Source of the DNA: Pseudomonadota bacterium
GTDB lineage: Bacteria; Pseudomonadota; Alphaproteobacteria; Rhizobiales; Xanthobacteraceae
DNA length: 6,856 bases
Direction of reading: 5' to 3'
NCBI GenBank assembly: GCA_021779635.1
Contig: JAJYAH010000378.1
Location: 1-6,856 of the forward strand
Position numbers and translations under genes: made by a program. Positions within the stretch are counted from its first letter, which is position 1, and each line of letters starts with the position of its first letter. Below, one piece after another: positions 1 through 5,825 of the stretch. The notes beneath the pieces were generated by a model. The model was not told the origin of the DNA. It was given only the letters and a program-made list of their open reading frames with translations, and did not search any database.

Positions 1-2
1 TA

Positions 3-51
3 AAGCATGATCCGGAAAAGTGGACACCGGTTTTCCGAAAAGATCATGCTT
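3..51. repeat. Dispersed palindromic intergenic element (Rhizobiales type)
   Basis: This is a near-perfect palindrome. The outer arms AAGCATGATC (3-12) and GATCATGCTT (42-51) are exact reverse complements. The inner arms CGGAAAA (13-19) and TTTTCCG (31-37) also match exactly. The loop is 11 nt (20-30) and there is a one-sided AAAA bulge (38-41). From memory, almost the same core (AGCATGATC, CGGAAAA, TTTTCCG, GATCATGCT) is scattered in many copies through intergenic DNA of Bradyrhizobium-like genomes, so I call it a dispersed repeat rather than a gene-specific site. It lies directly beyond the terminator of the DUF2339 gene. Copy number cannot be tested within this window, where it occurs once. 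Confidence 0.75.
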
Positions 52-99
52 AAACAAAAAGATAGAGCGAGATGGCGATTCAACGAAGAGCCATCTCGC
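52..99 (-). terminator. Rho-independent terminator after the DUF2339 gene
   Basis: Read on the minus strand, a perfect 10-bp stem (GCGAGATGGC at 67-76 pairing with GCCATCTCGC at 90-99) encloses a 13-nt loop (77-89). It is followed by the T-rich run TCTATCTTTTTGTTT (66 down to 52). The stem begins 23 nt past the TGA stop of the DUF2339 gene (123-125). Stem, loop and T-run together make a standard intrinsic terminator, placed to end transcription of the whole minus-strand block. Confidence 0.85.
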
Positions 100-122
100 A
101 CTAACGGTGTTTCCGGTTTCCT

Positions 123-2819
123 TCAGCTGGCAGCGGCTCCGTCGGGCGGCGCGGCCTGCCTGCGGAACAGGATCCGCTGGTACAGCCAGCCGATCGCCAC
201 CAGCACCAGCCCTAAGCACATGAACGACAGCGCGCGGTAGACCCCCGTCAGCGTCGACATGTCGATCAGGAACGCTTTGACAATGGTCAACGCGATGACG
301 ACGGCGGAAGCGAGCCGGGCGCGCTGCGAATTGAAGAATATGCCGATGCCGAGCAGCGCCACGCCGAACGCCAGCCAGGCGATCGAATAGCTATATTGCT
401 CGGCGCCGCCGGTGGGGCCGCTGGTCAATTGCGGCCCGTGATAGAGCCTGCGTATTTCAAGCGTCACGTAGCTCAGCGCGAGCACCAGCGCACCCGCAGC
501 GATGGTGTTGGCATAGCGGGCGGACCGGCGGCCTGCCACCGCATAGGACAACAGCAAGGCGAGCACCGCCGGAAGCGCATAACCGAGCAGCAGGGCATTG
601 ATGAATTCGCTGTCGATGCTGATGCGCCAGAGCGCCGGGTTGTCGAGGAACAGCAGCCCTGCGACGATTGCCAATCCGGCAAAAACCGTCAGTAGCACTG
701 CGCCGACATTGTGAACGATGCTTCCGGTGCGAATCCGCAACCGCTCCAGACCGATGGCCATCGCCAATGCGACGCAAATCTGCAGCGCCGTCTCGGTGAG
801 GCCGGCGGTATCGCGATAAACATCGCCGCCGTTCACGGCATGGCGAATTTCCATGAATGCCAGCAGCACCGTGAACAGGATCGCCGCCGACTCCACCATT
901 CGCAGCGGCGCGTCGTCGCCCCGCCGGCGCAGGAAAATGCTGGCCACCCAGAAGGATAGCGCCGGAATGCCGTAGCCCCACAACAGCCAGTTGAAAATTG
1001 GCGTGGCGCCGACCGCATCTCCGACGATGCGCGGTTCGTAGCCGATGCGCAGCACCACAATGCCGGCGAGAATGGCTGAGAGCGAACGCAGGAACGGTAT
1101 CGGCCGCTGCAACGAAATCCAGGCTGATCCCATCGACATCAGCGCCAGCGCAATCGTGAGCCAGCCTTTCTCCAGCGCAAAGGTCAGCGCCAGCGCCAGC
1201 GCGCCGAGCGTGCCGGTGGCGAATAGCGCGGTTGAAATCGCCAGTCCCGGCCGGTTGTCGCGCCTGGTGAGAAGTTCGGTCGCAGCACCGTAGGTGGCTG
1301 CCAGTATCACCGCCAGAATCGCGAACGGAATCGAGCGGTCGAGTTGCGCGATGCGGGCGTAAAGCGCGACTAGCAGCGCCAGCGGCGTGAACACCGCCGC
1401 GGCCGACCATACCACCGGTATGATGGCGCTGACCGACCGGCCTTGCGCCAGGAATCCGGTGACGCCGAAGCCGGCCGCGAAGATCGCGGCGGTCGTCAGG
1501 TGCAGCGAGACCGAGCCGTCGGTAGCGTTGGGCCCGATACCGGGCAACGGGCCGCCCGGCAGCACCAGCATGTCCGGATTGCCGCGAACCGCCCATTCGA
1601 AAAACACGATGGCGACAAAAATGGCGGCGAAGCCGACCGCGCCGGTGGCGGCCGGCGCGCTCCATGCGACGAATAATGCGCCGGCCACGAGAATCGCGAA
1701 CGCGATCATGGCGGCATCGGCATGGAAACTGGAGAGCACGATCAGCGTTGCGCCCAACAGGCTGGCGGCGAGCGAACCGGAGGAGATCGGCTCGATCCGG
1801 CCTTCCTCGGCAGGCGGGCCGAACATGATTCCGCACACCACCAGCAAGGTGGCGAGGACAAATCCCGCGACGACATGGAATAGATGCGGTCCGAGCATCG
1901 AAGGTCCGCATTGCAGGCAGGGGAAGGTCCAGAGCAGCGCCAGCACGATGGTGGTGACCGCGAGCCAGCGCCACAGCCTGATGCGCGCCAGCCCGAACGC
2001 CGCCGCAGTGACGATGGCGAGATAGATGTACAATGCCCAGTAGTCCGGCTCGTTCGAAGAAACCAGTATCGGGGTGACAAAGGCGGCGGCGATGCCGAGG
2101 CCCGCCAGCGCCGGCCCGTGCAACAAAGCCGCGGCGAGCGTGCCGAGCGCCACCAGCCCGAGCAAAACGAACGCGGTGGCGGGTACGAGAAAACCGTACA
2201 GCGCATAGGCGGCGTAGACCGTCGCGAAGGCCACGGCCGTTCCAGCGGCGGTGAGGATCGCCGGAATGTTGGCGATCGGCAACGCTGCGATCGTCGAGAT
2301 GCTTTCCTTGCGGCGGGTCCATTCGCCGGCGGCAAGCAGCGCCAGCGCGAACGCCCCGCCGAGCAGGGTGCGGACACCGGGTCCGAGCAGCCCCGCCTCG
2401 ATCGAATAGCGGACCATGAAGAATCCGCCGAGCGCCAGCGTCAAGCCGCCGACCCAGACTACCCAGCGGGTGCCGATGCGTTCCTCGATGCCGGGGCCGG
2501 GTTGCGGCAGCGGCGGGGGCGTCGCCGCCATGCCGCCGATGGTGTCATTCGGCGTGGCGTTCTGGTCCGCCGCGAGCGGGGCAGCCGGTCCAGCATCGCC
2601 GATCGCGGCCGGTTGTTCGGTCGCGACACCGGGCGCCGCGACGACGGGAGCCTGCTCAAGCTCCTCCTGCGGCGGAAGCGGCGGCGGGCCAGGCCTTTCA
2701 TGCAACGGGCTCGCTTCCATCGCCTCGAGCCGCGCGCGCAGCGCCGCCGCTTGATTGAACGCATTGCGCGCGACGATCAGCGCGACAACGGCAATGATCA
2801 GCGAAAGAAAATCGAACAT
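123..2819 (-). CDS. DUF2339 family large multi-spanning membrane protein
   Basis: The product is 898 residues of unknown biochemical function, expected in the inner membrane. Residues about 3-17 form an N-terminal membrane anchor. A short Ala/Arg/Glu-rich helix (about 22-36) that could form a coiled coil follows, then a Pro/Ala-rich low-complexity linker (about 40-110) with PPPLPP and PPPLPQP motifs. The DUF2339 signature starts near 111 (IEERIGTRWVVWVGG, then RYSIEAGLLGPGVR). From there to the end the chain is an almost unbroken series of hydrophobic helices, probably more than twenty. A conserved-looking final segment (DMSTLTGVYRALSF and GWLYQR) ends in a short polar tail. The length is within the broad range of the family. 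The start is supported by GGAGG four bases upstream of ATG. It is the last gene before a strong terminator and lies 80 nt after the NAD-regulator gene. The family assignment is firm; a role in envelope maintenance is only a guess. Confidence 0.92.
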   Translation of the reverse strand: MFDFLSLIIAVVALIVARNAFNQAAALRARLEAMEASPLHERPGPPPLPPQEELEQAPVVAAPGVATEQPAAIGDAGPAAPLAADQNATPNDTIGGMAATPPPLPQPGPGIEERIGTRWVVWVGGLTLALGGFFMVRYSIEAGLLGPGVRTLLGGAFALALLAAGEWTRRKESISTIAALPIANIPAILTAAGTAVAFATVYAAYALYGFLVPATAFVLLGLVALGTLAAALLHGPALAGLGIAAAFVTPILVSSNEPDYWALYIYLAIVTAAAFGLARIRLWRWLAVTTIVLALLWTFPCLQCGPSMLGPHLFHVVAGFVLATLLVVCGIMFGPPAEEGRIEPISSGSLAASLLGATLIVLSSFHADAAMIAFAILVAGALFVAWSAPAATGAVGFAAIFVAIVFFEWAVRGNPDMLVLPGGPLPGIGPNATDGSVSLHLTTAAIFAAGFGVTGFLAQGRSVSAIIPVVWSAAAVFTPLALLVALYARIAQLDRSIPFAILAVILAATYGAATELLTRRDNRPGLAISTALFATGTLGALALALTFALEKGWLTIALALMSMGSAWISLQRPIPFLRSLSAILAGIVVLRIGYEPRIVGDAVGATPIFNWLLWGYGIPALSFWVASIFLRRRGDDAPLRMVESAAILFTVLLAFMEIRHAVNGGDVYRDTAGLTETALQICVALAMAIGLERLRIRTGSIVHNVGAVLLTVFAGLAIVAGLLFLDNPALWRISIDSEFINALLLGYALPAVLALLLSYAVAGRRSARYANTIAAGALVLALSYVTLEIRRLYHGPQLTSGPTGGAEQYSYSIAWLAFGVALLGIGIFFNSQRARLASAVVIALTIVKAFLIDMSTLTGVYRALSFMCLGLVLVAIGWLYQRILFRRQAAPPDGAAAS

Positions 2820-2822
2820 CAG

Positions 2823-2831
2823 GCCTCCAGG
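2823..2831 (-). promoter_or_regulatory. Shine-Dalgarno site of the DUF2339 gene
   Basis: On the minus strand the sequence CCTGGAGGC sits just before the ATG (2817-2819), with GGAGG ending four bases from the start codon. This is the strongest ribosome binding site in the window, slightly closer than the usual spacing. It fixes the choice of start for the DUF2339 protein. Confidence 0.7.
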
Positions 2832-2899
2832 CGATCGGCCCGATGTCTGGGCTTACCGCATTAAATCCTCAAACCGCCCGGCCGGGAGTGCCGCCGCCG

Positions 2900-3877
2900 T
2901 CAGCGGCGCCCCCGTACCCGCAGGCCCGGCGCCGGCCGTTCCTGCAGCACCTCACGACGAAAACGAAACAACGCCGCCGGCCGCCCACCGGTCTGTGTCG
3001 ACATCACGCCGGTGGGTTCGACAAGGGCGCCGGATTCCACCAGGCGGCGGAAATTCTGCTTGTGCAGATGCCGCCCCGAAATCGCTTCCACCGTCCGTTG
3101 CAGTTCAGTGAGTGTAAATTCGGGCGGCAGGAGTTCAAACACGACAGGGCGGTATTTCAGTTTGGCGCGCAGCCGCGCGATGGCCGTGGCCAGAATCCGC
3201 CGGTGATCGAAGCGCATCGGCACGCCGAGACTTGGGATCGACTTGCGCGCCAATGCCGCCGGGCGTCCGTCCCGCCGCGCCTCCTCGATCAATCCAGCTT
3301 CGTAGAGCAACTCGTAGCGGTCGAGCACGCGTTCCTCGTCCCAATGCGCGCCCTCGGTGCCGAAATACAGCCGGACGCGATCCTTGCGGCTGAGCGCGCG
3401 CGTGGTCTCGGGTTGCTCGGCTTGCGCCGCCCAGCTGGTGAGCTCGGGGAGGATATCGCGCTCGATGATGTCGGGTCGCGAATCGCGCCAGTCCTCCCAT
3501 GGGAAAAAGCGATACCAGGGCTCGAACGTCGCGCCGGGCGCCCGCGCGGCGTTGTCGGCGGCGCGGGTGAGCGCGAGGTAGCCGATCGACGCAACGTGGG
3601 CTTCGGTGTCGCCGGCCAGGGTGTGCCGGCCGCGGTCGCCGAATGTATAAAGTTGTTCGACGTAACCGAGCCGCAATCCCGCCTGTTCTTCCACCCAGGC
3701 GCGAAGGCCGATTTCAAAGGTGCGGTGGGCGACGGCTTCGAACGGACCGAACGGAAGCCCGGCGAGTTTGTCGCCTTCGCTGCCCGATGCGGTGAGTATC
3801 AGCGGCTCGTTGCCTTCGATCGCGACGATGGCGGCGGTCAGCCCGATTTCGATCGGCGTCAGAGGCTTCTCGCTCAT
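2900..3877 (-). CDS. nadQ: NrtR-related Nudix/winged-helix regulator, probable NAD-biosynthesis regulator NadQ
   Basis: This 325-residue protein is probably a cytoplasmic transcription factor sensing a nicotinamide-nucleotide-related ligand. The N-terminal half (about 8-105) is Nudix-like and contains VEQLYTFGDRGR, typical of NrtR proteins. Its Nudix box (about 57-69, ending AWVEEQAGL) lacks the catalytic Arg-Glu pair and the second Glu of the REUXEEXGU pattern, so hydrolysis is unlikely and ligand binding more likely. The C-terminal part (about 222-308) matches the NrtR winged helix: FDHRRILATAIARLRAKLKYR, then FELLPPEFTLTELQ, KQNFRRLVESG and GGRPAALFRF. Between them is an extra stretch (about 106-218) not expected in standard NrtR, which is nearer 230 residues. 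An enlarged form of this kind fits the alphaproteobacterial NAD repressor I know as NadQ, but that name is from memory. No NAD-synthesis gene lies in the window, so its targets are elsewhere. The ribosome binding site is weak (GGGA) and lies inside an inverted repeat. Confidence 0.78.
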   Translation of the reverse strand: MSEKPLTPIEIGLTAAIVAIEGNEPLILTASGSEGDKLAGLPFGPFEAVAHRTFEIGLRAWVEEQAGLRLGYVEQLYTFGDRGRHTLAGDTEAHVASIGYLALTRAADNAARAPGATFEPWYRFFPWEDWRDSRPDIIERDILPELTSWAAQAEQPETTRALSRKDRVRLYFGTEGAHWDEERVLDRYELLYEAGLIEEARRDGRPAALARKSIPSLGVPMRFDHRRILATAIARLRAKLKYRPVVFELLPPEFTLTELQRTVEAISGRHLHKQNFRRLVESGALVEPTGVMSTQTGGRPAALFRFRREVLQERPAPGLRVRGRR

Positions 3878-3882
3878 CCGAT

Positions 3883-3948
3883 GTCCCGGCTCTGACGTTG
3901 GCGTCCCGTTGCGGTCAGCTCTCCTGCGATTGTCAGAGCCGAAGGGAC
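3883..3948 (-). repeat. Long inverted repeat in the leader of the NadQ-like gene
   Basis: The arms CGGCTCTGAC (3887-3896) and GTCAGAGCCG (3932-3941) are exact 10-bp reverse complements separated by 35 nt. The match extends outward by GTCC (3883-3886) pairing with GGAC (3945-3948), across a 3-nt one-sided bulge (3942-3944). It fills most of the gap between the phosphatase stop codon (3962-3964) and the regulator start codon (3875-3877). In the minus-strand RNA the 3' arm contains the only Shine-Dalgarno-like sequence (GGGAC, six bases from ATG). No T-run follows, so it is not a standard intrinsic terminator. It could be an RNA hairpin controlling translation, or two half-sites for a DNA-binding protein. 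Confidence 0.6.
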
Positions 3949-3961
3949 TTGCCGCATGACG

Positions 3962-4468
3962 TCAGTCGAGATCGACGCGGAACGGGCGGCCTTCGACCAT
4001 CATGCTGCCCGGACCCATCTCGTCGAGGGCGCGCAGCATCCGCCCGTCGCGTCCCAGCGCCTTGTCCGCCAGACTGACGATCAACCGGTTCGGCGATGCG
4101 ATCGGAGAGGCTGCACGAATTTGCCGCGCGATCGCCATCTCGTCGCGATGCGGATTGAGCGCGCAGGCGGCGGCAAAAGCGCTCGCCGTCGAGCGGCTGA
4201 TGCCGGCATAGCAGTGCACCACGAGCGGGGCGTTGCGGTCCCAGCCGCGCACGAAGCTCAGCACCTGCTCGATATGGGTATCCGAGGGCGCGACGAAGCC
4301 GTCCATCTGCTCGGTGATGTCGTCCATCTGCACCTTCAGATGATTGGCGGGGAGCACCGATTCCGGCCGTTGCACCTGAGCGACATTGGCCATCACGGTA
4401 AGGACGTGGCTGGCGCCGGTGGCCTTGACGGTGTCGGGAAGGGCGGCGAGCGAGCAGACGTGAATCAT
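3962..4468 (-). CDS. Cys-based tyrosine / dual-specificity protein phosphatase
   Basis: The 168-residue cytoplasmic protein carries the phosphatase P-loop VVHCYAGISRST, that is the C-x5-R-(S/T) signature, with the preceding His85, nucleophile Cys86, Arg92 and Ser93. A candidate general acid is Asp49 or Asp50 in QMDDITEQMD, ahead of the P-loop as in dual-specificity enzymes. The fold is compact with no extra domain, signal peptide or membrane segment. The sequence fits the small predicted tyrosine phosphatases common in alphaproteobacteria (a COG5350-like family, from memory). The substrate is unknown and could be phosphoprotein or a small phosphorylated molecule. The start is supported by AAGGA five bases upstream of ATG and by a perfect TATAAT box that would give a leader of about 16 nt. 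It ends 84 nt before the NadQ-like gene. All catalytic residues are present, so it should be active. Confidence 0.88.
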   Translation of the reverse strand: MIHVCSLAALPDTVKATGASHVLTVMANVAQVQRPESVLPANHLKVQMDDITEQMDGFVAPSDTHIEQVLSFVRGWDRNAPLVVHCYAGISRSTASAFAAACALNPHRDEMAIARQIRAASPIASPNRLIVSLADKALGRDGRMLRALDEMGPGSMMVEGRPFRVDLD

Positions 4469-4490
4469 GGCGGTCCTTCTATTCGGGCCG

Positions 4491-4496
4491 ATTATA
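4491..4496 (-). promoter_or_regulatory. Candidate -10 box of the phosphatase gene promoter
   Basis: The minus strand reads TATAAT exactly, a perfect sigma-70 -10 hexamer in otherwise very GC-rich DNA. A start about seven bases further (near 4484, a G) would give a leader of about 16 nt containing the AAGGA ribosome binding site. The -35 region is poor: the sequence 16-18 bases upstream (around 4513-4520, TTCGCC or TTTCGC) matches TTGACA at only two or three positions. TTGAAC in the nearest tandem-repeat unit (4524-4529) resembles a -35 but is 27 bases away, too far. The box is flanked by GGCC on both sides (4486-4489 and 4497-4500). Confidence 0.45.
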
Positions 4497-4522
4497 GGCC
4501 TGCGCGCGGGGTGGCGAAAGCT

Positions 4523-4578
4523 GGTTCAAGCCTGCAGGTTCAAGCCTCCAGGTTCAAGCCTCCAGGTTCAAGCCTTGG
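4523..4578. repeat. 14-bp tandem repeat, about four units
   Basis: Plus-strand units are GGTTCAAGCCTGCA (4523-4536), GGTTCAAGCCTCCA (4537-4550), GGTTCAAGCCTCCA (4551-4564) and the diverging GGTTCAAGCCTTGG (4565-4578, identical over the first 11 bases). The two middle units are identical. A 14-bp period is not a multiple of three, and the array lies just past the stop codon of the HD-domain gene (4582-4584), so it is non-coding. The last complete unit can form a hairpin with the 3' coding end of that gene. Confidence 0.9.
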
Positions 4579-4607
4579 CATTCATGCGTGTAACGCCTTG
4601 AACCTGG
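4562..4607 (-). repeat. Inverted repeat spanning the stop codon of the HD-domain gene
   Basis: CCAGGTTCAAG (4562-4572) and CTTGAACCTGG (4597-4607) are perfect 11-bp reverse complements with a 24-nt spacer containing the TGA stop. In minus-strand RNA this is a stable hairpin at the 3' end of the HD-domain message. Because the inner arm lies in the tandem array, the coding-side arm could pair with other units just as well. There is no T-run, so it is not a clear intrinsic terminator; it may act as a 3'-end stabiliser or transcription attenuator. Confidence 0.55.
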
Positions 4608-5202
4608 CCAGGAACCGCTTCTCGGCCTTGGCCGCGGACCATGGCGTGAGATAATCCGCCCGGGTCGCCTGGGACAGGCCGGGGTCGCGGCCGAACAGGC
4701 GTTTCGCCTCGGCTTGCGCAAAACCCGCAAGCTCGGTCGCCTCGAGATAGGCCGCACCCCGGTCGGCATCCTTGATCTGCCGGGTGATCTCATCGGCCAA
4801 TACGGGCGGCAGTCCGAAGCGGATGTGGATTGCCGCAAGCAGCCGTTTTTCCACCGCCTTGTAGTCGCCGCCAAGCACCGCCTTGAACGGCGAGATCATG
4901 TCGCCGATGACATATTCGGGCGCGTCGTGCAGCAGCGCCGCCAGCCGGAGGCGGATATCGACGCGCGGCGTGTGCTCGCGCATGACGGCTTCGACCAGCA
5001 GCGTGTGCTGCGCCACCGAGAAGATATGCGCGCCGCGGGTCTGCCCGTTCCAGCGCGCGACGCGCGCAAGGCCATGGGCGATATCGGCGATCTCGATGTC
5101 GAGCGGCGAGGGATCCAGCAGGTCGAGCCGCCGCCCCGACAACATCCGCTGCCAGACGCGCGTGGACGCGTCAGGCGCGGACAGTTTTCTTCCCGCCGTC
5201 AT
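4582..5202 (-). CDS. HD-domain phosphohydrolase, YfbR-like 5'-nucleotidase family
   Basis: The 206-residue cytoplasmic protein has the HD metal-binding signature in order: His66 (SVAQH), His92-Asp93 (LLHDAPEYVIGD) and Asp145 (IKDADR). Glu96 after HDAP matches the conserved acidic position of YfbR-type enzymes, as does the following GDMISPFK motif. E. coli YfbR, a relative at about 200 residues, is a metal-dependent deoxyribonucleoside 5'-monophosphatase; here that activity is inferred from family only, and another phosphomonoester could be the substrate. The ATG overlaps the TGA of tag in a 4-nt ATGA, and AGGTGA just upstream is a good ribosome binding site, so coupled translation is very likely. 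A nucleotide-cleaning enzyme beside a DNA repair glycosylase is biochemically sensible but not proof of a shared pathway. The 3' coding end is one arm of an inverted repeat with the downstream tandem array. Confidence 0.88.
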   Translation of the reverse strand: MTAGRKLSAPDASTRVWQRMLSGRRLDLLDPSPLDIEIADIAHGLARVARWNGQTRGAHIFSVAQHTLLVEAVMREHTPRVDIRLRLAALLHDAPEYVIGDMISPFKAVLGGDYKAVEKRLLAAIHIRFGLPPVLADEITRQIKDADRGAAYLEATELAGFAQAEAKRLFGRDPGLSQATRADYLTPWSAAKAEKRFLARFKALHA

Positions 5203-5825
5203 TTCACCTTGAGGCGCGGGCTGCGATGTTTTCCGCCGCAGGTTTCATGACAAAAGCACGTCACCAGATGATCGTTGACCATGCCGGTGGCCTGCATGAA
5301 GGCATAGACGATGGTCGGGCCGACGAATTTGAAGCCGCGCCCAGCCAGTTCCTTTGAAATCTTGATCGAGAGCGGCGTCGAGGCCGGCACGCTGGCAGTG
5401 GTTTTGAAATGGTTGACCTTCGGCTTGCCGCCGACGAAGTCCCACAGGAATTTCGAAAACCCCGGGCCTTCTTCCGTGATCTTCAGATAGGATTTCGCGC
5501 TGCTGACCGCGCCTTCGATCTTGGCGCGGTTGCGGACGATGCCGGCGTCGTTCATCAGCGCATGGATCTTCTTGGCGTTATAGCGCGCGATCTTCTCAGG
5601 CTGGAAATCGTCGAAGGCGCGGCGGAAGTTGTCGCGCTTGCGCAGGATCGTGATCCAGGACAGCCCGGCCTGGAAACCATCGAGTATGAGCTTTTCATAC
5701 AGCGCGCGGTCGTCATATTCCGGTACAGCCCATTCGGTGTCGTGATAGGCCACATAAAACGGGTCTTCGCCGGGCCATGGGCACCGCGTCAGGCCATCGG
5801 CATGCAGGCGCGCCGTTCTCGTCAT
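5199..5825 (-). CDS. tag: DNA-3-methyladenine glycosylase I
   Basis: This 208-residue base-excision repair enzyme removes 3-methyladenine from alkylated DNA. It aligns along its whole length with E. coli Tag (187 residues) with an offset of 11, the extra residues forming the N-terminus. The four zinc ligands of Tag are present: Cys15, His28 (YHDTEW), His186 (VNDH) and Cys190. The aromatic base-pocket residues Tyr27 and Trp57 (QAGLSWITIL) are kept. Asp49 replaces the Glu38 of E. coli Tag, a conservative change. Other landmarks are NDAGIVRNRAKIEGA (about 92-106) and GFKFVGPTIVYAFMQATG (about 164-181). The polar tail after 190 is rich in Cys, His and basic residues. Both ends overlap neighbours by 4 nt (ATGA with ygfZ upstream and the HD gene downstream). 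Its own ribosome binding site is weak (GGA seven bases from ATG), so coupling to ygfZ is likely. Confidence 0.96.
   Translation of the reverse strand: MTRTARLHADGLTRCPWPGEDPFYVAYHDTEWAVPEYDDRALYEKLILDGFQAGLSWITILRKRDNFRRAFDDFQPEKIARYNAKKIHALMNDAGIVRNRAKIEGAVSSAKSYLKITEEGPGFSKFLWDFVGGKPKVNHFKTTASVPASTPLSIKISKELAGRGFKFVGPTIVYAFMQATGMVNDHLVTCFCHETCGGKHRSPRLKVK

Larger units (their letters stand above)
4469..4581. other. Intergenic gap between HD-domain gene and phosphatase gene
   Basis: This 113-nt gap contains no credible gene. Going in the direction of transcription it holds the array of 14-bp repeats (4523-4578), a GC-rich spacer, a perfect minus-strand TATAAT box (4491-4496) and the phosphatase ribosome binding site. 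It is the largest gap inside the six-gene block and breaks the tight ygfZ-tag-HD operon from the genes that follow. Confidence 0.6.

Noticed and set aside
457..2322. A 621-codon open frame on the minus strand inside the DUF2339 gene
   Set aside because: It is a shifted frame of a GC-rich gene with Arg/His/Ala-rich composition and no recognisable domain. The DUF2339 frame is clearly the coding one.
1884..2864. A 326-codon plus-strand open frame opposite the DUF2339 gene
   Set aside because: The product is an Arg/Glu/Gln-rich translation typical of the antisense of a GC-rich membrane protein gene, without a credible family match.
2860..2865. TTTAAT on the minus strand as a -10 box for DUF2339
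   Set aside because: It matches TATAAT at five of six positions, but no -35-like sequence lies at the right distance. The evidence is too thin to list.
2877..2908. GC-rich hairpin (2892-2897 with 2903-2908) and palindrome CCCGGCCGGG (2877-2886) at the end of the NadQ-like gene, as a terminator
   Set aside because: No T-run follows on the minus strand, and short GC palindromes are common at this base composition. Read-through into DUF2339 seems more likely.
2843..3895. A 350-codon plus-strand open frame opposite the NadQ-like gene
   Set aside because: It covers a well-supported winged-helix regulator on the minus strand. The plus-strand product shows no domain and low-complexity Arg/Gly content.
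3957..3964. TGACGTCA palindrome overlapping the phosphatase stop codon
   Set aside because: An 8-bp palindrome partly fixed by the stop codon; probably chance.
4523..4578. Tandem 14-bp units as a CRISPR array or plasmid iterons
   Set aside because: The units are directly adjacent with no spacers, too short for CRISPR, and no replication gene is near.
3956..4654. Plus-strand open frame opposite the phosphatase gene and through the tandem repeat
   Set aside because: It is antisense to a gene with intact catalytic motifs. Its repeat-encoded part changes frame at every 14-bp unit, so it is not a protein repeat.
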